Of a stretch of 64,000 nt of DNA, positions 10,088-20,633 are shown one piece after another. Below the pieces are notes generated by a model. That model was given only the letters and a program-made list of their open reading frames with translations. It had not been told where the DNA came from and did not search any database. The DNA comes from Phlyctochytrium arcticum (taxonomy: Eukaryota; Chytridiomycota; Chytridiomycetes; Chytridiales; Chytridiaceae), in contig JAHLKI010000011.1 in the NCBI GenBank assembly GCA_025602905.1, positions 248,001-312,000 on the forward strand, given 5' to 3'. Every line of letters begins with the position of its first letter. Positions within the stretch are counted from its first letter, which is position 1. The position numbers were made by a program, and so were the translations under genes.

Positions 10088-11617
10088 ATGGTGGCGATAG
10101 GAGACCTCATTAATCACCAGCATAGCAGAAGCAGCAGCAACGGCACTAGTAACGGTCTAGAGAGCCGCCGTCGCCGTCGGCGCTCGCCCTCGCAAGACTC
10201 ATTCAGCTCCGATGCACCTGCTCAATCGAGCACCAGCCCCTCGCCAACCTTCTCTTCTCCCCCACCCCAGACCGCTTCTTCTCAGCGCATCAACTCGGCA
10301 TCTCCCTCAAACATTGTCCTTCCGTCTGTAGCCAACCTCCTCATCACGGGTAGTCCCAGCGATCCACATCACAAAATTGATGACTTGTTTAGGCGGGGAA
10401 CGGCTGCCCTGTTCCCAGCAAGTGCTGCAACATCAGCGACAGCCAAACCCTTGTTTATGCAACACACCCGCTCACACTCTTCACCCACCACCGCAATCGC
10501 CCCTCGTCTTGCCACAAGTCATCACTCTACTAGTACAAACAGCAGCCCGCTGGCACCTTGGCCTAGAACGCACACCAGGAACCTATCCGACTCATCCACT
10601 CTCTCTCACTCTTCATCTTCACCCGCTTCTCCGCGTTCAACCCAACATTTCCCCCCACACCACCAGTCGTACCCTCCACATCATCAACAGCAGCAGCAAC
10701 AATACTCAATTCATGAGTCTATAACTGTACCGTCACATGCATTCGAGGGAGCGCAATTTGCTCAGCCCACCACTCCCCCATATACCCCTCCCACCACTCA
10801 CGCCGACATCATCTCGCATTCCCCATTCCTTACCCATCAGCATCGTAGATCCCAATCTTCCGTGTATCCTTCCAACCAATCACCCCCAACCCATCCATAC
10901 ACATTTCCTACTTATGGGGACCAAACCGCACCCCATCAACACAGACGACATCTCTCACTCCACCATCAAGTACCTCCACCTCACCAACAACCCCATCCTC
11001 CCACATTACCCCGCATATCCCATCACCGCCATTCCTCTAATCCCCTTTTTACCTCCTCGTCCTTGTCCGATGTCGCCATCAAACCTTGTGCAAGTCCCAT
11101 CTCACCCACTCCCCAGGACTTACCGTTTCAGCAGGGGTCGGTCCAGGAAGAGTATGCGCGGCATCTAATTCAGTCGGGTCATATCCCGCCTTCCCCAAAC
11201 ACCTTTCCGGAACAGCCCTTGCAACCCATTTCACCATCAACTGATACAGCACTCCACCCTCTCCCACCACCACCTCCACCATCTACCTCTGATCCATCCT
11301 CCGCACAAAAGCCCTACACATGCCCCCTCTGCCACCGTCCCTTCTCCCGTATCTACAACCTCCGCTCCCACATGGATCGCCACACAACAACCAAAACTTA
11401 CCCGTGCCCCTCCTGCCCCGCCATCTTTTCTCGCTCCCACGATCTCGCCCGGCATATTCTAACGCATACCCGCGAACGGCCCTGGGGCTGTGACCGCTGT
11501 GGCCGCCGCTTTGCCAGACGAGATGCCCTCCGTCGGCATGACAAAGTTCTTGATTCGGGGGTGGTCGTTTGCGCCGCTGAAGGGCGGCCCAGAGGCAAGA
11601 AATCTGCATCGTCCTAA
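10088..11617 (+). CDS. C2H2 zinc-finger transcription factor (CRZ1/AZF1-like arrangement)
   Basis: This single-exon gene encodes 509 residues. The ATG at 10088 is the first true ATG in a frame that opens earlier. The first 400 residues are low-complexity, rich in Ser, Pro, His and Gln with a run of Gln, as in fungal activators. The DNA-binding region is at the C-terminus. Finger 1 (residues about 412-432, CPLCHRPFSRIYNLRSHMDR-H) and finger 2 (about 440-460, CPSC...RHILTH) have full C2H2 spacing. A third finger (about 468-484, CDRCGRRFARRDALRRH) keeps C-C-H but lacks the final His at the usual place. The YNLRSH and RHDLARH types of finger recall calcineurin-responsive CRZ1-type factors. Orthology is not established. 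A His-rich domain in residues 200-330 may respond to metals or simply be disordered. Confidence 0.8.
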   Translation: MVAIGDLINHQHSRSSSNGTSNGLESRRRRRRSPSQDSFSSDAPAQSSTSPSPTFSSPPPQTASSQRINSASPSNIVLPSVANLLITGSPSDPHHKIDDLFRRGTAALFPASAATSATAKPLFMQHTRSHSSPTTAIAPRLATSHHSTSTNSSPLAPWPRTHTRNLSDSSTLSHSSSSPASPRSTQHFPPHHQSYPPHHQQQQQQYSIHESITVPSHAFEGAQFAQPTTPPYTPPTTHADIISHSPFLTHQHRRSQSSVYPSNQSPPTHPYTFPTYGDQTAPHQHRRHLSLHHQVPPPHQQPHPPTLPRISHHRHSSNPLFTSSSLSDVAIKPCASPISPTPQDLPFQQGSVQEEYARHLIQSGHIPPSPNTFPEQPLQPISPSTDTALHPLPPPPPPSTSDPSSAQKPYTCPLCHRPFSRIYNLRSHMDRHTTTKTYPCPSCPAIFSRSHDLARHILTHTRERPWGCDRCGRRFARRDALRRHDKVLDSGVVVCAAEGRPRGKKSASS

Positions 11618-12480
11618 TCTGTCACTTCTCAACTGTCACATTTATATACTTAGAAACTAATAGCCTTAATACTGTACATCAAGTCCTAGTATATCACACA
11701 GATAAGCTGCGATCTAAACTACAACCAATTCCAATGTGTAAACACATTGTCCAGTCTACCTGATGAGTTATGGACGATTGCGCAAACGTGGCTCACCCCT
11801 ATCCCACCACGCTACGCGTTTTGTCTTGCACCAAGTCGGGGTCGCCAAAAGGCAGGCGAGGGTCTTGAATCTTGAGGGGGTGATGATGGGACCGTGGGGA
11901 GCCTTGATGCGGACGATACTACCAAAAGCGCACTTGTATGCGGGCAGCACCGCCCACCCTACAATCCAGATGGCCGCACACACCGATCGACCCCGAATAG
12001 AAGGTTCACCTAGTAGGGCTTTTAGGCACCTGACGGCTACTTGACTTCTCGAAAGTTCGCAATGTGGCATGGTCTGGGTGCAGGTCAAGGCTCCCCCAAA
12101 GAAAAAGAAAAAGCAAAAAAGTCAGTAAAAGCTCTTGGAGAAACTAGCGCAAGCAACGGGCAAAAATACTAACCATGGTTTCTGTTGTTGTAGGTAAATC
12201 CTTGATGGCAGGTATGACGAGGCGGGTGTTGATCCGAAGCTCCAGCAGGGAGGGCATTCCAGTATATAGTGGGACGCATTTGAAAGGAAAGAAACTGCAG
12301 TCAATATCTAGTGTGGAACCGCTGTCATATGCGCTTTTCGAATACTCACATAGTTTCAGAGAAAAGAGGTAAGCGGCATCGCTGGGGATGGTCCTTTTGA
12401 GTGGACGAGATGGGTAGAGCGCAGGTCGATGGGCGGATTTGGAGTTGAACGAGGGAGGGACGGCATGCGGCAGACGGGCC

Positions 12481-12487
12481 TTTTATA
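12481..12487 (-). promoter_or_regulatory. TATA box, minus strand
   Basis: TATAAAA reads on the minus strand in a GC-rich context. Any transcript would run leftward toward the weakly supported small gene described for 11618-12661. The assignment rests on the motif only. Confidence 0.3.
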
Positions 12488-12564
12488 GGCAGATGCAGGA
12501 GAAAAGACGGGTTGCGCTCGGCCCCAGGGGGACAAGGGAACGCGTGCCTGCTGAGCGTTGATTT

Positions 12565-12650
12565 GGCAGCATCGAGGCCGAATCGGGGTCCAAATGACTC
12601 TCGTTTTCGGCAGCGTCGAGTTGAATCGGGGTCCAAATGACTCTCGTTTT
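12565..12650. repeat. 44-base direct repeat, two tandem copies
   Basis: Two adjacent copies share GGCAGC(A/G)TCGAG and then a block beginning GAATCGGGGTCCAAATGACT and ending CTCGTTTT. They lie directly before the point where DEAD-box similarity begins in copy C. They may mark the junction of a rearrangement or insertion. Confidence 0.8.
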
Positions 12651-12661
12651 TAAAATGTCAT

Positions 12662-13103
12662 CGCATGTTGGATATGGGCTTTGAAGTTGATGTTGGAGAC
12701 ATCATTTCCTGCTTCAACATGCCGGCCGATCATCAAACGGCCATGTTCTCGGCAACATTACCCACAGAATTAGAAATGATGGCCGCGGAGGTCCTCATCG
12801 ACCATGTGAGCCTGACGGTGGATGACAACGAAAACAGTTGGAACGTCCGTAAGTACCATGCATTCTTACAGAAGTTTTTTTTGGTCACTGACGTTGTCGA
12901 ATTTGTAGCCCTCCCCCGGGAACCCCCAATGCATCCAATCGACATCTTTGTCGATGAACTGAGTGTCACATGGAACGTCGGTAAGTACCATGCATTCTTA
13001 CGTTTGGTTGTGGAGTTTAGTCACTGACGTTATCGAATTTGAAGAGGACGATCTCATCCCACAGTTCAATCAAAGTGCGAACGATTCAGGATATGATTCC
13101 TGA
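12662..13103 (+). pseudogene. DED1-like DEAD-box fragment, copy C
   Basis: Similarity to DED1/DDX3 begins abruptly at RMLDMGFE, just after where the DEAD box would be. It continues through MPADHQTAMFSAT (motif III) and AAEVLIDHVSLTV. As in copies A and B, it then leaves the helicase family at NSWNV. A 60-base intron (12849-12908), a 24-residue exon ending SVTWNV, a 64-base intron (12981-13044) and a short exon follow, ending DSGYDS-stop. All frames join without a stop. The copy is on the opposite strand to A and B and 4.5 kb away, separated by the C2H2 gene. It lacks the ATPase P-loop and the C-terminal helicase domain, so it cannot be a helicase. Confidence 0.6.
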
Positions 13104-13820
13104 TGTAGGTGAGTTACGCACTGCCATATCTTTCCAGTTTTTGACACAAAGATCCTAACCTCGTCTTCTGCGTCTATTAGAGCCCGTGGGATTATTTTTT
13201 TTAATATACATATTTCAAAACACATTTTGTGCCGGAGTTCCTGCGCTATTAGGAACGCGCATTTTTCTGTGATTTTTCTTGACATTCTTTAAATGCTGGT
13301 CCGTTTGTTCGCTGTCTAGTAGGATGTATTTGAAAAGGGGTACAAGCTTAATGTGCAGACAACTTATTATATTTCTTGAAGACAAAATTAGTTTACCACA
13401 GTCTAGAAAGCGCTAGTCTACCATAGTGCGTTTTTTTAATAAAAATGCTGTCTCAATGTAATCTGACACCATGGAGCGTCCCCACCGGGCAAATCTTGCG
13501 AAGATGTTCCTGCACCCCAACTTTGTTTACGTTCGAGTTGCCTGGGAAAGTTTACGTGTTCTTGTGGAAGGATACTATGATACTTTGCACATACGTTTGA
13601 GCACGGTGCTTCGGGCACATTTTCGGTGTCCTGTAATACAGAATCCGGGTCTTTGCATAGGAGTACAGGCCTGATTCTGCGAGTGAGAATCAAATTCGGC
13701 ATGAACTTCGCATTGAAACACAAGCTAAAATGTCCAGGATATATGCATAATTCTTTACAGCTGATATCGTACGTGATGAAAAACAACAACAAGGGGAGAA
13801 AACACGTTTACTAGTACTGT
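13104..13820. other. Intergenic, AT-rich, no gene recognised
   Basis: This stretch lies between the third DEAD-box fragment and the stop codon of the citrate-synthase-like gene. It has T and A runs near 13194 and 13433. Short ORFs on both strands lack recognisable content. It includes the 3' flank of the reverse-strand gene to the right. Confidence 0.4.
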
Positions 13821-16559
13821 TCATCGCCGCTTTTCCGCAGATGCAGGTCGGTCAGTGGTCGTCATAATGGGCCGAGGACTGCGATTTCCTGAGGATAAAT
13901 CAGGAGAACGATTAGGTGAACCCGAAGCTTTAGATGCCTTTCTCGCTTCTTCCTCCTCGACTTGCTTCATTTCCAGCTGTCGGAGTTGCAGACGTTGTAA
14001 TTCGGCTTGCGTTTGTTGCAAACGCTACAAAAAGTGGGTGGGATCGTTTTAGAAAAGGGATGCATATTCTCTGACTCAGCAAATTACCTCGGTCAAATGG
14101 ATGGCATTACCAACGCCGGTAGGATTACCAAATAGACGACTGGCGACCCAGGTACTCAACCGATCCTTAATCTTGGTCCCGCCCTCTTCTTCCAATGGTG
14201 ACCCTTCGAGTCCTCCCAATTTGACATTCAAGTCTTCAAGTGATCGCTGAGTTCGAGAGATCAGATCATCAATTTCCGCCAGCGTGGTTGGGTCTTTCAA
14301 ATACAAATTAGATTTCAGTTGGAACTATAGATACACTTCGAAGGTACCTGCTACATTGCGGCGACGGGCGGCAATGGGATCACTGCGGACGTATTGTGCT
14401 TCAAGTGCTGGCGCTACCTGCGTGGTGCGACGGCCGGTCGTAGGGGCATATGAACGGTGCGTCTCTCCAATGTAAATCTGAAAGTTGGAACGTTTAGCCT
14501 GCCGAGATCCTGATTCGTAGAGACAAAAAGATATGTACCTGGCGAGGCCGGAAGATCTTGTACTCGGGATCATCCAGACTTTCAAGACAATTTGCGACGA
14601 GACCCGCAACGCTACGTTCAATGTTGCCATGAGCATAAAGTACTAATAGTTTCACTTGGAGCAACGACATACCGAGGAACTGTAGTCAGAACTGGAAACA
14701 TGTCTGGAGGGAATTGCATAGTGTGGAATATAATAGCAGTCCAGAAATCAATATTTGTAAATAGTCCACGCTGCCGGCCGAATGAAGAGATTAGCATGGT
14801 CCTCTTAGTACCATGAATAATCATACAAACCTTGGTGAACCATTCATCGCCTAAAACGGCTTCTTCCAATTTCATGGCCAAGTCTACCAACGGATCTTTC
14901 CCCATCAGATCAAAGAGCTGTGATTACGGCAATTAGGGATCATATGGCGTGTTTTAAAAAGTGTTGCAAACCTCAAAGGCCAGCTTTTTCGCAATTTTAA
15001 CTCGGGGGTCTCCGTTTTTGTAGATCCGATGACCAAAGCCCATGAGGCGAAGGGGTCGGTTACTTTGAGACTTTTTCTTGTTCGCACCGCCCATCGTAGT
15101 GGAGACATACAAGGCACTGGCATCAGTGTCCTTCCGCTTGACCATGCTCAAGAATAGCTGGATTTTCTCTGGTTTGCCAATTTGCTTCAGCATGTCAATA
15201 ACGGCAGCCCTGAGTTTTGCAAAATATGAGTGTGGAATTCCTATTTCATGTCATTATGATGCACTCACGATTTTCTTTCGCCAAACAGAGCACCGGCGGA
15301 TCCTGAAAGTGCAGTGTAAGGATCCACGCCAGAAGACGTCAAGTGCCTCATGAACACTGTTGAGCAGTTACTGCCGTGTTCTACGCCAGTCATCTTTTAG
15401 TAACGTTCGATCGATCTCAGAAACGTCCAACTTACCTGCCAGGAGGATGAACATTGTGTCCAAGATCTTGACCAAGCGAGGGTCGGGTTGGAAATCCGGT
15501 TCGTCGAGCTGAGGGGACGTCGTTATGACCGGTTTCAAGACTCGCATTGACGCATGCTAATCACCTTGTCCATCATGTATAGCACATTTTCGGTGTAGTT
15601 CAGACAATGAGGCATAGGATGATTGTAGCTGCGGCCTAAGATGCATTTAATTCCAGATTGGGAGAAGGGACGAAAAATATGGATTGGTACCTTGTCTGTG
15701 GCGGTAAACATTGGCAGCAATGGTTGAAACTTTTCCCAACATTCGGAAAACCGCGCGATTGCGGGTTGCTTCTGCGCTTTTATCCCGCTGCTGGTCTTCT
15801 GCAGACAATTCCTTGCCTGGACCAGCTTTGGGCTTCATGTACATGTCAACACCATGCAATGCGGGATTGGCTTCAGGATGAAATGTAGATAACGCAGCAA
15901 TGGTCGCAATCAGCATCCCGTGGGGATGCGCGTCATAGCGAAAAGTCAACATCTGTTGGAGGGCATTAAAACTACTCGGCCATTCAACTGACCGGTGGCA
16001 TCAATCTACCTGTCGCTCCAGCTCTGCGTGAATATAAGTATGCGTCATGACCGCCTTGACAAAGTGGTCAAGTTGCTCCTGCAGCAATGTTTAACTTCAG
16101 CATCATGTCATACGAGTGTCGATGGCTGTACAAAGTACCTTAGAGGGAAGCTCGCCGTAAATCAACAAATACGTGACTTCCATGTAGTTACTCTTTTCCG
16201 CCAACTCCTCAATATCATAACCCCGGTAGTACAGCTTTCCGTTTGCGGCATCAATTTGAGAGACCTTGGACCGGCATACTGTGGTATTCTTGAAGCCTGG
16301 ATCGTACAAACGAATTGGAACCTTGTCCTCTGGGGCTTCAGGAGGTGGGCACGTAGGTGTAATCTTGAATTGCGTAAAGGCCGTTCCAGGGATGGTACCG
16401 GATTTGGCGTCAATAGGGATAGTAATGGTTGTATTGGTGCGGGGATCCGTCACCGTCAGGTAGTTGCTGCAAAAAACAAGGACGGCATCGTGAGGATAAA
16501 CAACGTCCTCGTGGGTGCTGGCTGGATACTTACTTGTTGGTGGGTGCAACGGCCGCCAT
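13821..16559 (-). CDS. Citrate-synthase homologue with altered active site and coiled-coil tail
   Basis: The spliced protein starts MAAVAPTNN (exon 1 16534-16559; exon 2 16139-16466) and follows the plant-peroxisomal/bacterial type of citrate synthase. It has [90 protein letters not shown] and [14 protein letters not shown]. The conserved catalytic His of GFGHR and the Asp of NIDFW are present. Where the family has GPLHGGANEAVL, with another catalytic His (His274 in pig heart enzyme), this gene reads GERKSAAVIDML across an unambiguous intron, so that His is absent. An insert of about 25 residues precedes GFGH. After the synthase domain come two extra exons, one with [19 protein letters not shown] and one with a coiled coil ([20 protein letters not shown]) and a Ser/Pro tail. 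No mitochondrial presequence was seen. It may be a non-catalytic or changed-function paralogue. Confidence 0.85.
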
Positions 16560-17019
16560 CTCGACAGTCTACTTGCAAAGGGTGGAGAAGAGTCTGAGAG
16601 ATGGAGATCCCAACGAGTCCGTCTAAATGGGAAGATTGGCCATGGGAAGCTTTCCTGGGCATTGGGAGGAGGCCTTGGTTGTCGGAGGAGCTCGGGACGA
16701 CCGCGCGCCAACCCTAGCTCGTGACAAACGGAGATGTCGGCGCGAAGGGCATCCAGAATTGTAAAACAAAATGAGCATTAGCCGAAAGTCTTGCCCGAAA
16801 GAAGGCCTTCAATATTAGCAGTCGGTAAATTTGCAGACGGCTGACTGGCGGGACGGGCTTGTTTTGCCATTCCCCGGTCGTCTACAGTAATGCGGTCCCA
16901 ACAACGTTATAAACGCGCTGCTGCGCAATGTTTACATAAGAGAGCGGAGGATCTGGAGGATGCTGCTTTGAACTTGTCCAGGATTTTTGCAGAAATCAGA
17001 CTGCCAACCCAACGTAAAT
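16560..17019. promoter_or_regulatory. Divergent promoter region
   Basis: This 460-base gap lies between the oppositely transcribed citrate-synthase-like and dynein light chain genes. It must hold both start regions. No TATA box or repeat was seen, and the overlapping ORFs on both strands look like shadows. Confidence 0.4.
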
Positions 17020-17566
17020 ATGGCAGATCTAGGCAGTACTGCAAATCTTGCGGCCCCGGACAAGGGTGCCACCGCAGCGGCGGGTGACAAGGGCGAGGAC
17101 AAGGACCCAAAGAAGAACTTTAACTATGCACTAGTTCGGGTGTGTTTACTGTCATTCTGGCGAATGGGGTACTGAACATCAATACTGAGACAACCACATA
17201 GGTGTGTGACATGGCAGAGGAGCTGCGGGTGGAAGCCGTCGACATGGTGGTGACGGCCGTCGAGAAACATCCTGGGAATTTTGAGGTATTAGGCAAACGT
17301 GGTGCACGCGTTTCACTGTTTGCTGATGACATTGAATATATCAGGCCGCCGCACAAAATATCAAGGAGCTGATGGACAAGCGATGCGGGAGCTCGTGGCA
17401 CGCAGTGGTGGGCGAGGGGTACGGCTTTGAAGTAACACATGAGATGAGAAACCTTCTTTACATGTACTTTGGAGGAAATTTGGTAAGACAGCTTTCATAG
17501 GGCACTCAGGGAGCAAAGTGTGTTGACAACCTTGCGCAGGGAGTACTCGTCTGGAAGGCTTCATGA
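17020..17566 (+). CDS. DNAL4: Axonemal dynein light chain 4 (DNAL4/LC10 type)
   Basis: Four exons (17020-17139, 17202-17285, 17345-17482, 17540-17566) encode 122 residues. After an Ala/Lys-rich start the protein matches the LC8-like fold in its DNAL4 form: CDMAEELRVEAVDMVVTAVE, NIKELMDKRCGSSWHAVVGE, GYGFEVTHEMRNLLYMYFGG and LGVLVWKAS at the end. The GSSWH and VTHE blocks are diagnostic of the subfamily. The protein is an outer-arm axonemal dynein light chain, so the organism should make motile flagella. Its start is divergent from the citrate-synthase-like gene and its end faces ELP2. Confidence 0.92.
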
Positions 17567-17711
17567 ACAAACCGTCTCAAAACTTGACAACGCCTTATGT
17601 GGCTCTCAGACCTTCCATATAATGTGGCTTCGCTGATCCGACGACAAACGTTATGAGAATGTTGGGGGAGAGTTCTCTAAGAACTTTATGTACTAGTATT
17701 GGTTTTGTATA

Positions 17712-20633
17712 TTACTCAAGGGATGATGGGAGTGGCACGGCAAAGATGCGAACGGAAAAGTCCTCGCTACAACTGGCCAGTTGTAGACTCTGTCCGCCAG
17801 TCACTTTGGCAATAACTGGTCGCCATTGAAGTGAACGGACTGGAGCGGCATGTGCATCTCTGAAAGACTTGTGAGCGGGACCGTTCATTGTACAGATACC
17901 ATTCCTGCCTTACCGTAATGGAACTTCGGAAACAGCAACTTTCTCAAATCCTTGTTCATTTTTCTTAATAAGCATGTTTTGTATACTTCCATCCTCCAAA
18001 CCGACGGCCAGCAGATAACTAGACAGTGAAGGCATCATTAAAGCAATCAAGCTGCTAGTTAAGAAAGAAACACACCTGTTGTCGGCAATGGGGCAGGGTG
18101 CGAAGTCCAAGGCAGTCACTCCTTCCGCAAACTTGACGAGCAGGACAGGACTCCACTGAGAGTCGCTAGCTCGTGTCCATAATTTGACGGTCTTGTCACG
18201 AGAACCAGTGGCAAACATTTGGCTGTCATGCGCCCATGCGCCCTTCCAGATGATGCGTGCATGCGCTTTTTCCTGAAAGGCAACACGCTGATACGACTCT
18301 CCATCACTCGTCAGTTCAAAGAGCGCCCACGCTCGATCTCGTCCAACGGTCAGAAGGAACCGGTCGTCTGGTGAAAAATGTACGCCGGTAACAGTGAGGT
18401 TGTGCGCTACCAATGGTGGACATGCTTCACGCCACGTTTTCGTCGACCATAGGCGAACACATGCATCCTCCGCCTTGGCTGCCTGTTGACACACGATCAA
18501 CAGATTGTCCAAAACAACATGAGTGACCGTTGACGTACCTTGCACGCTGATGCGACAAAACGACCATTGTGGCTGGCGGCTACCGTGATAATAGCGTAGC
18601 CATGGCCGTATAACTTGTCGACCTCTGGCCACAGAGTGTGTTGTAAAAGATGCTGCTCAAACGGCGGCTGCACCATGGTGTCCAGAAACGATGTTGGCGT
18701 GCTGGCGACAGCGGTATATGCGGAAAGATTGCGAAAATCGTGTGTCGCGGCTGCCGTCTTAATATCCCCTAGAAACTGTCTGAGTTCAAGCAATTCTTGT
18801 CCTAGAAAATGCATACTACCTTCAAAGACAGCCTTATTTGAAAGACCTAATGCCGGAACACTTGCTCCAACAGGCCGAGCTGCAATTTCTTCCTCACTTT
18901 CTGAAACTTGAGTCAGACTTGCCAAAGATTTGACAAATGTCCGCGGGGCTTCAAACACGCGGAGAACCTGCATCAACATTAGACAAAGGGCCCGCTGCAA
19001 CTAATCAAAGAGGGCGATATGTACCTTTTCGTCGGCCCCGCTCACGTACGCGTATCGATGTACAAAGGCAAGACAATGAAGATCGTATCCATGAATCTGT
19101 GGGCGTGCAATCTCATGCCAGGTTCTGACATCCCTTCGTTTCCACTCTGAGAAGAGTCTGGAAGTCTGGTCGAGACTATAAGAAGGTCAGAGTTTGGCCT
19201 TAAAATGGGCTTGAAAACCAGAACGGGCCCTTACCTCGCACTGAGAAGGGTTTGTCCTTGTGGATCCCAACGCAAATCTTCAACTGCTTTGTAATGGCCA
19301 CTTACACCAACGGCAGGTGCCCAATCTGAGATATTTGGAGAAAGTTAGTTCGCATCATGCAGCCACTCATTGCTTTAGATATCCTACCGGTATCAGACTG
19401 TCCTTGTTTCCAAACATGTATTGCGCCATTATACCCATTAGCGACGATGTGCTTTCCATCAGCGCTGAACTGCCCACCATAGAATCCCAGGGTGCTCCCT
19501 CCAATCTCTCCCAAACGCACTTCGTTGATCCATGTTCCACTGTCTGGCTCAGGACGCCACACCATCATTGACTTGTCGGCTGAAGCGGAGAGGAGGGCCA
19601 TTGGCTGGTGGTACCCATCTTTGACGGTTGCTGGCTGCCATACGGCACCATGTACCCAATCATCGTGCCCCATAAGAAGTGCATCAAACATAACGTTATA
19701 TTTCTTGGTCGCGCTTCCAACTGCCACCTCCATGATGTGTGCTTTGGTACTGAGTTGAACCGCTCCATCAAGGCCAGCTGCGGCTGACATTTCCATTAGT
19801 TTCGCTGTCAAGTCGTCCACGCCATCAGCTTGTACTCCGCCTTCGGCACCGGCCTCAGATATCTTCCATATTCTGACGTACTTGTCTTGCGAGGCAGTCG
19901 CAAATATAACGTCTCCATCCTTCAGCCCCTGTTTGCCATTGGCGTCTGCTCCACTAGTGTATGTAGCGATTTCAACTGAACGGATCCAATCAGTATGACC
20001 TTGCAGGGCTAGCTTTTTCTCAAAGGTTGATCCTTCCCTCGTGTAGACGGTAACTTTGTTGTCAGTTCCGCCAACGATAAGAAGTGGGATGCTCGTATTT
20101 GGAATGAAACCTATAGCCAAGCATAGGGCATGCCGTGAAGTACTTGATATTGTTTGAACACACTCCATGCTCCCGGCAGCGGCGCCGGCCGTGTAAGTCC
20201 GTTCCCAGATCTTGATTGCACCATCCGTAGATGCAGAGGCTATTATATCTGAGGTTGTCGGTATGCTTCGTCCCCTAGCTACACCTACGCAACTGATCCC
20301 AGCTTGATGTCCGCTTAATATTTCTGAGCACGACCAATTTTGCTTCTGGTCCAGCTCCCACAGGCGTAAGACCTTGTCTGATCCACCACTAACAAGCCCA
20401 ACCGTTCTTTGTTTCTCTGCATCTCCTCTTCTTATATAACGTAAACAGTTTACTCGGTCGGAGTGTCCTCGTAAAGTACTGAAAACACCCTTCGAGGAAG
20501 GGTTATTTGGGTCATATAGGGCAACAAAGCGACCCGCGGCATAGGCAAGGGGAGAATCATCCGTCCAGTCCGTGGCCTGACTGACTCTATTGCAACCAAC
20601 CGATACAAAGTCTAAACGTGGTGCTGTTGACAT
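17712..20633 (-). CDS. ELP2: Elongator complex subunit ELP2
   Basis: This is the WD40 scaffold subunit of Elongator, which modifies wobble uridine in tRNA. The ATG at 20633 gives [20 protein letters not shown], the typical ELP2 opening. WD repeats follow ([45 protein letters not shown]), then the second propeller ([33 protein letters not shown]). The last exon uses a donor inside CCATTACG|GTAAGG and adds [15 protein letters not shown] and [13 protein letters not shown], so the gene ends at 17712 and not at the in-frame stop near 17910. The first exon is long (about 19.3-20.6 kb), and several short introns lie downstream. It converges with DNAL4 and diverges from TIM10. Confidence 0.93.

Larger units (their letters stand above)
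11618..12661. other. Intergenic; possible small minus-strand transcript
   Basis: No family was recognised. On the minus strand a TATAAAA (plus 12481-12487) is followed by splice-like signals. A plausible short exon begins MPSLLELRINTRLVIPAIKD (about 12250-12170). A GTTAG...CACCCAG intron then leads to a 100-residue open frame ending near 11768. The predicted protein resembles nothing I know and could be chance. The 3' flank of the zinc-finger gene occupies the first 150 bases. Confidence 0.3.

Noticed and set aside
17910..18075. Stop codon near 17910 as the end of ELP2
   Set aside because: The stop lies inside a GTAAGG donor. Splicing adds a C-terminal WD segment ([13 protein letters not shown]) expected for ELP2 and moves the end to 17712.
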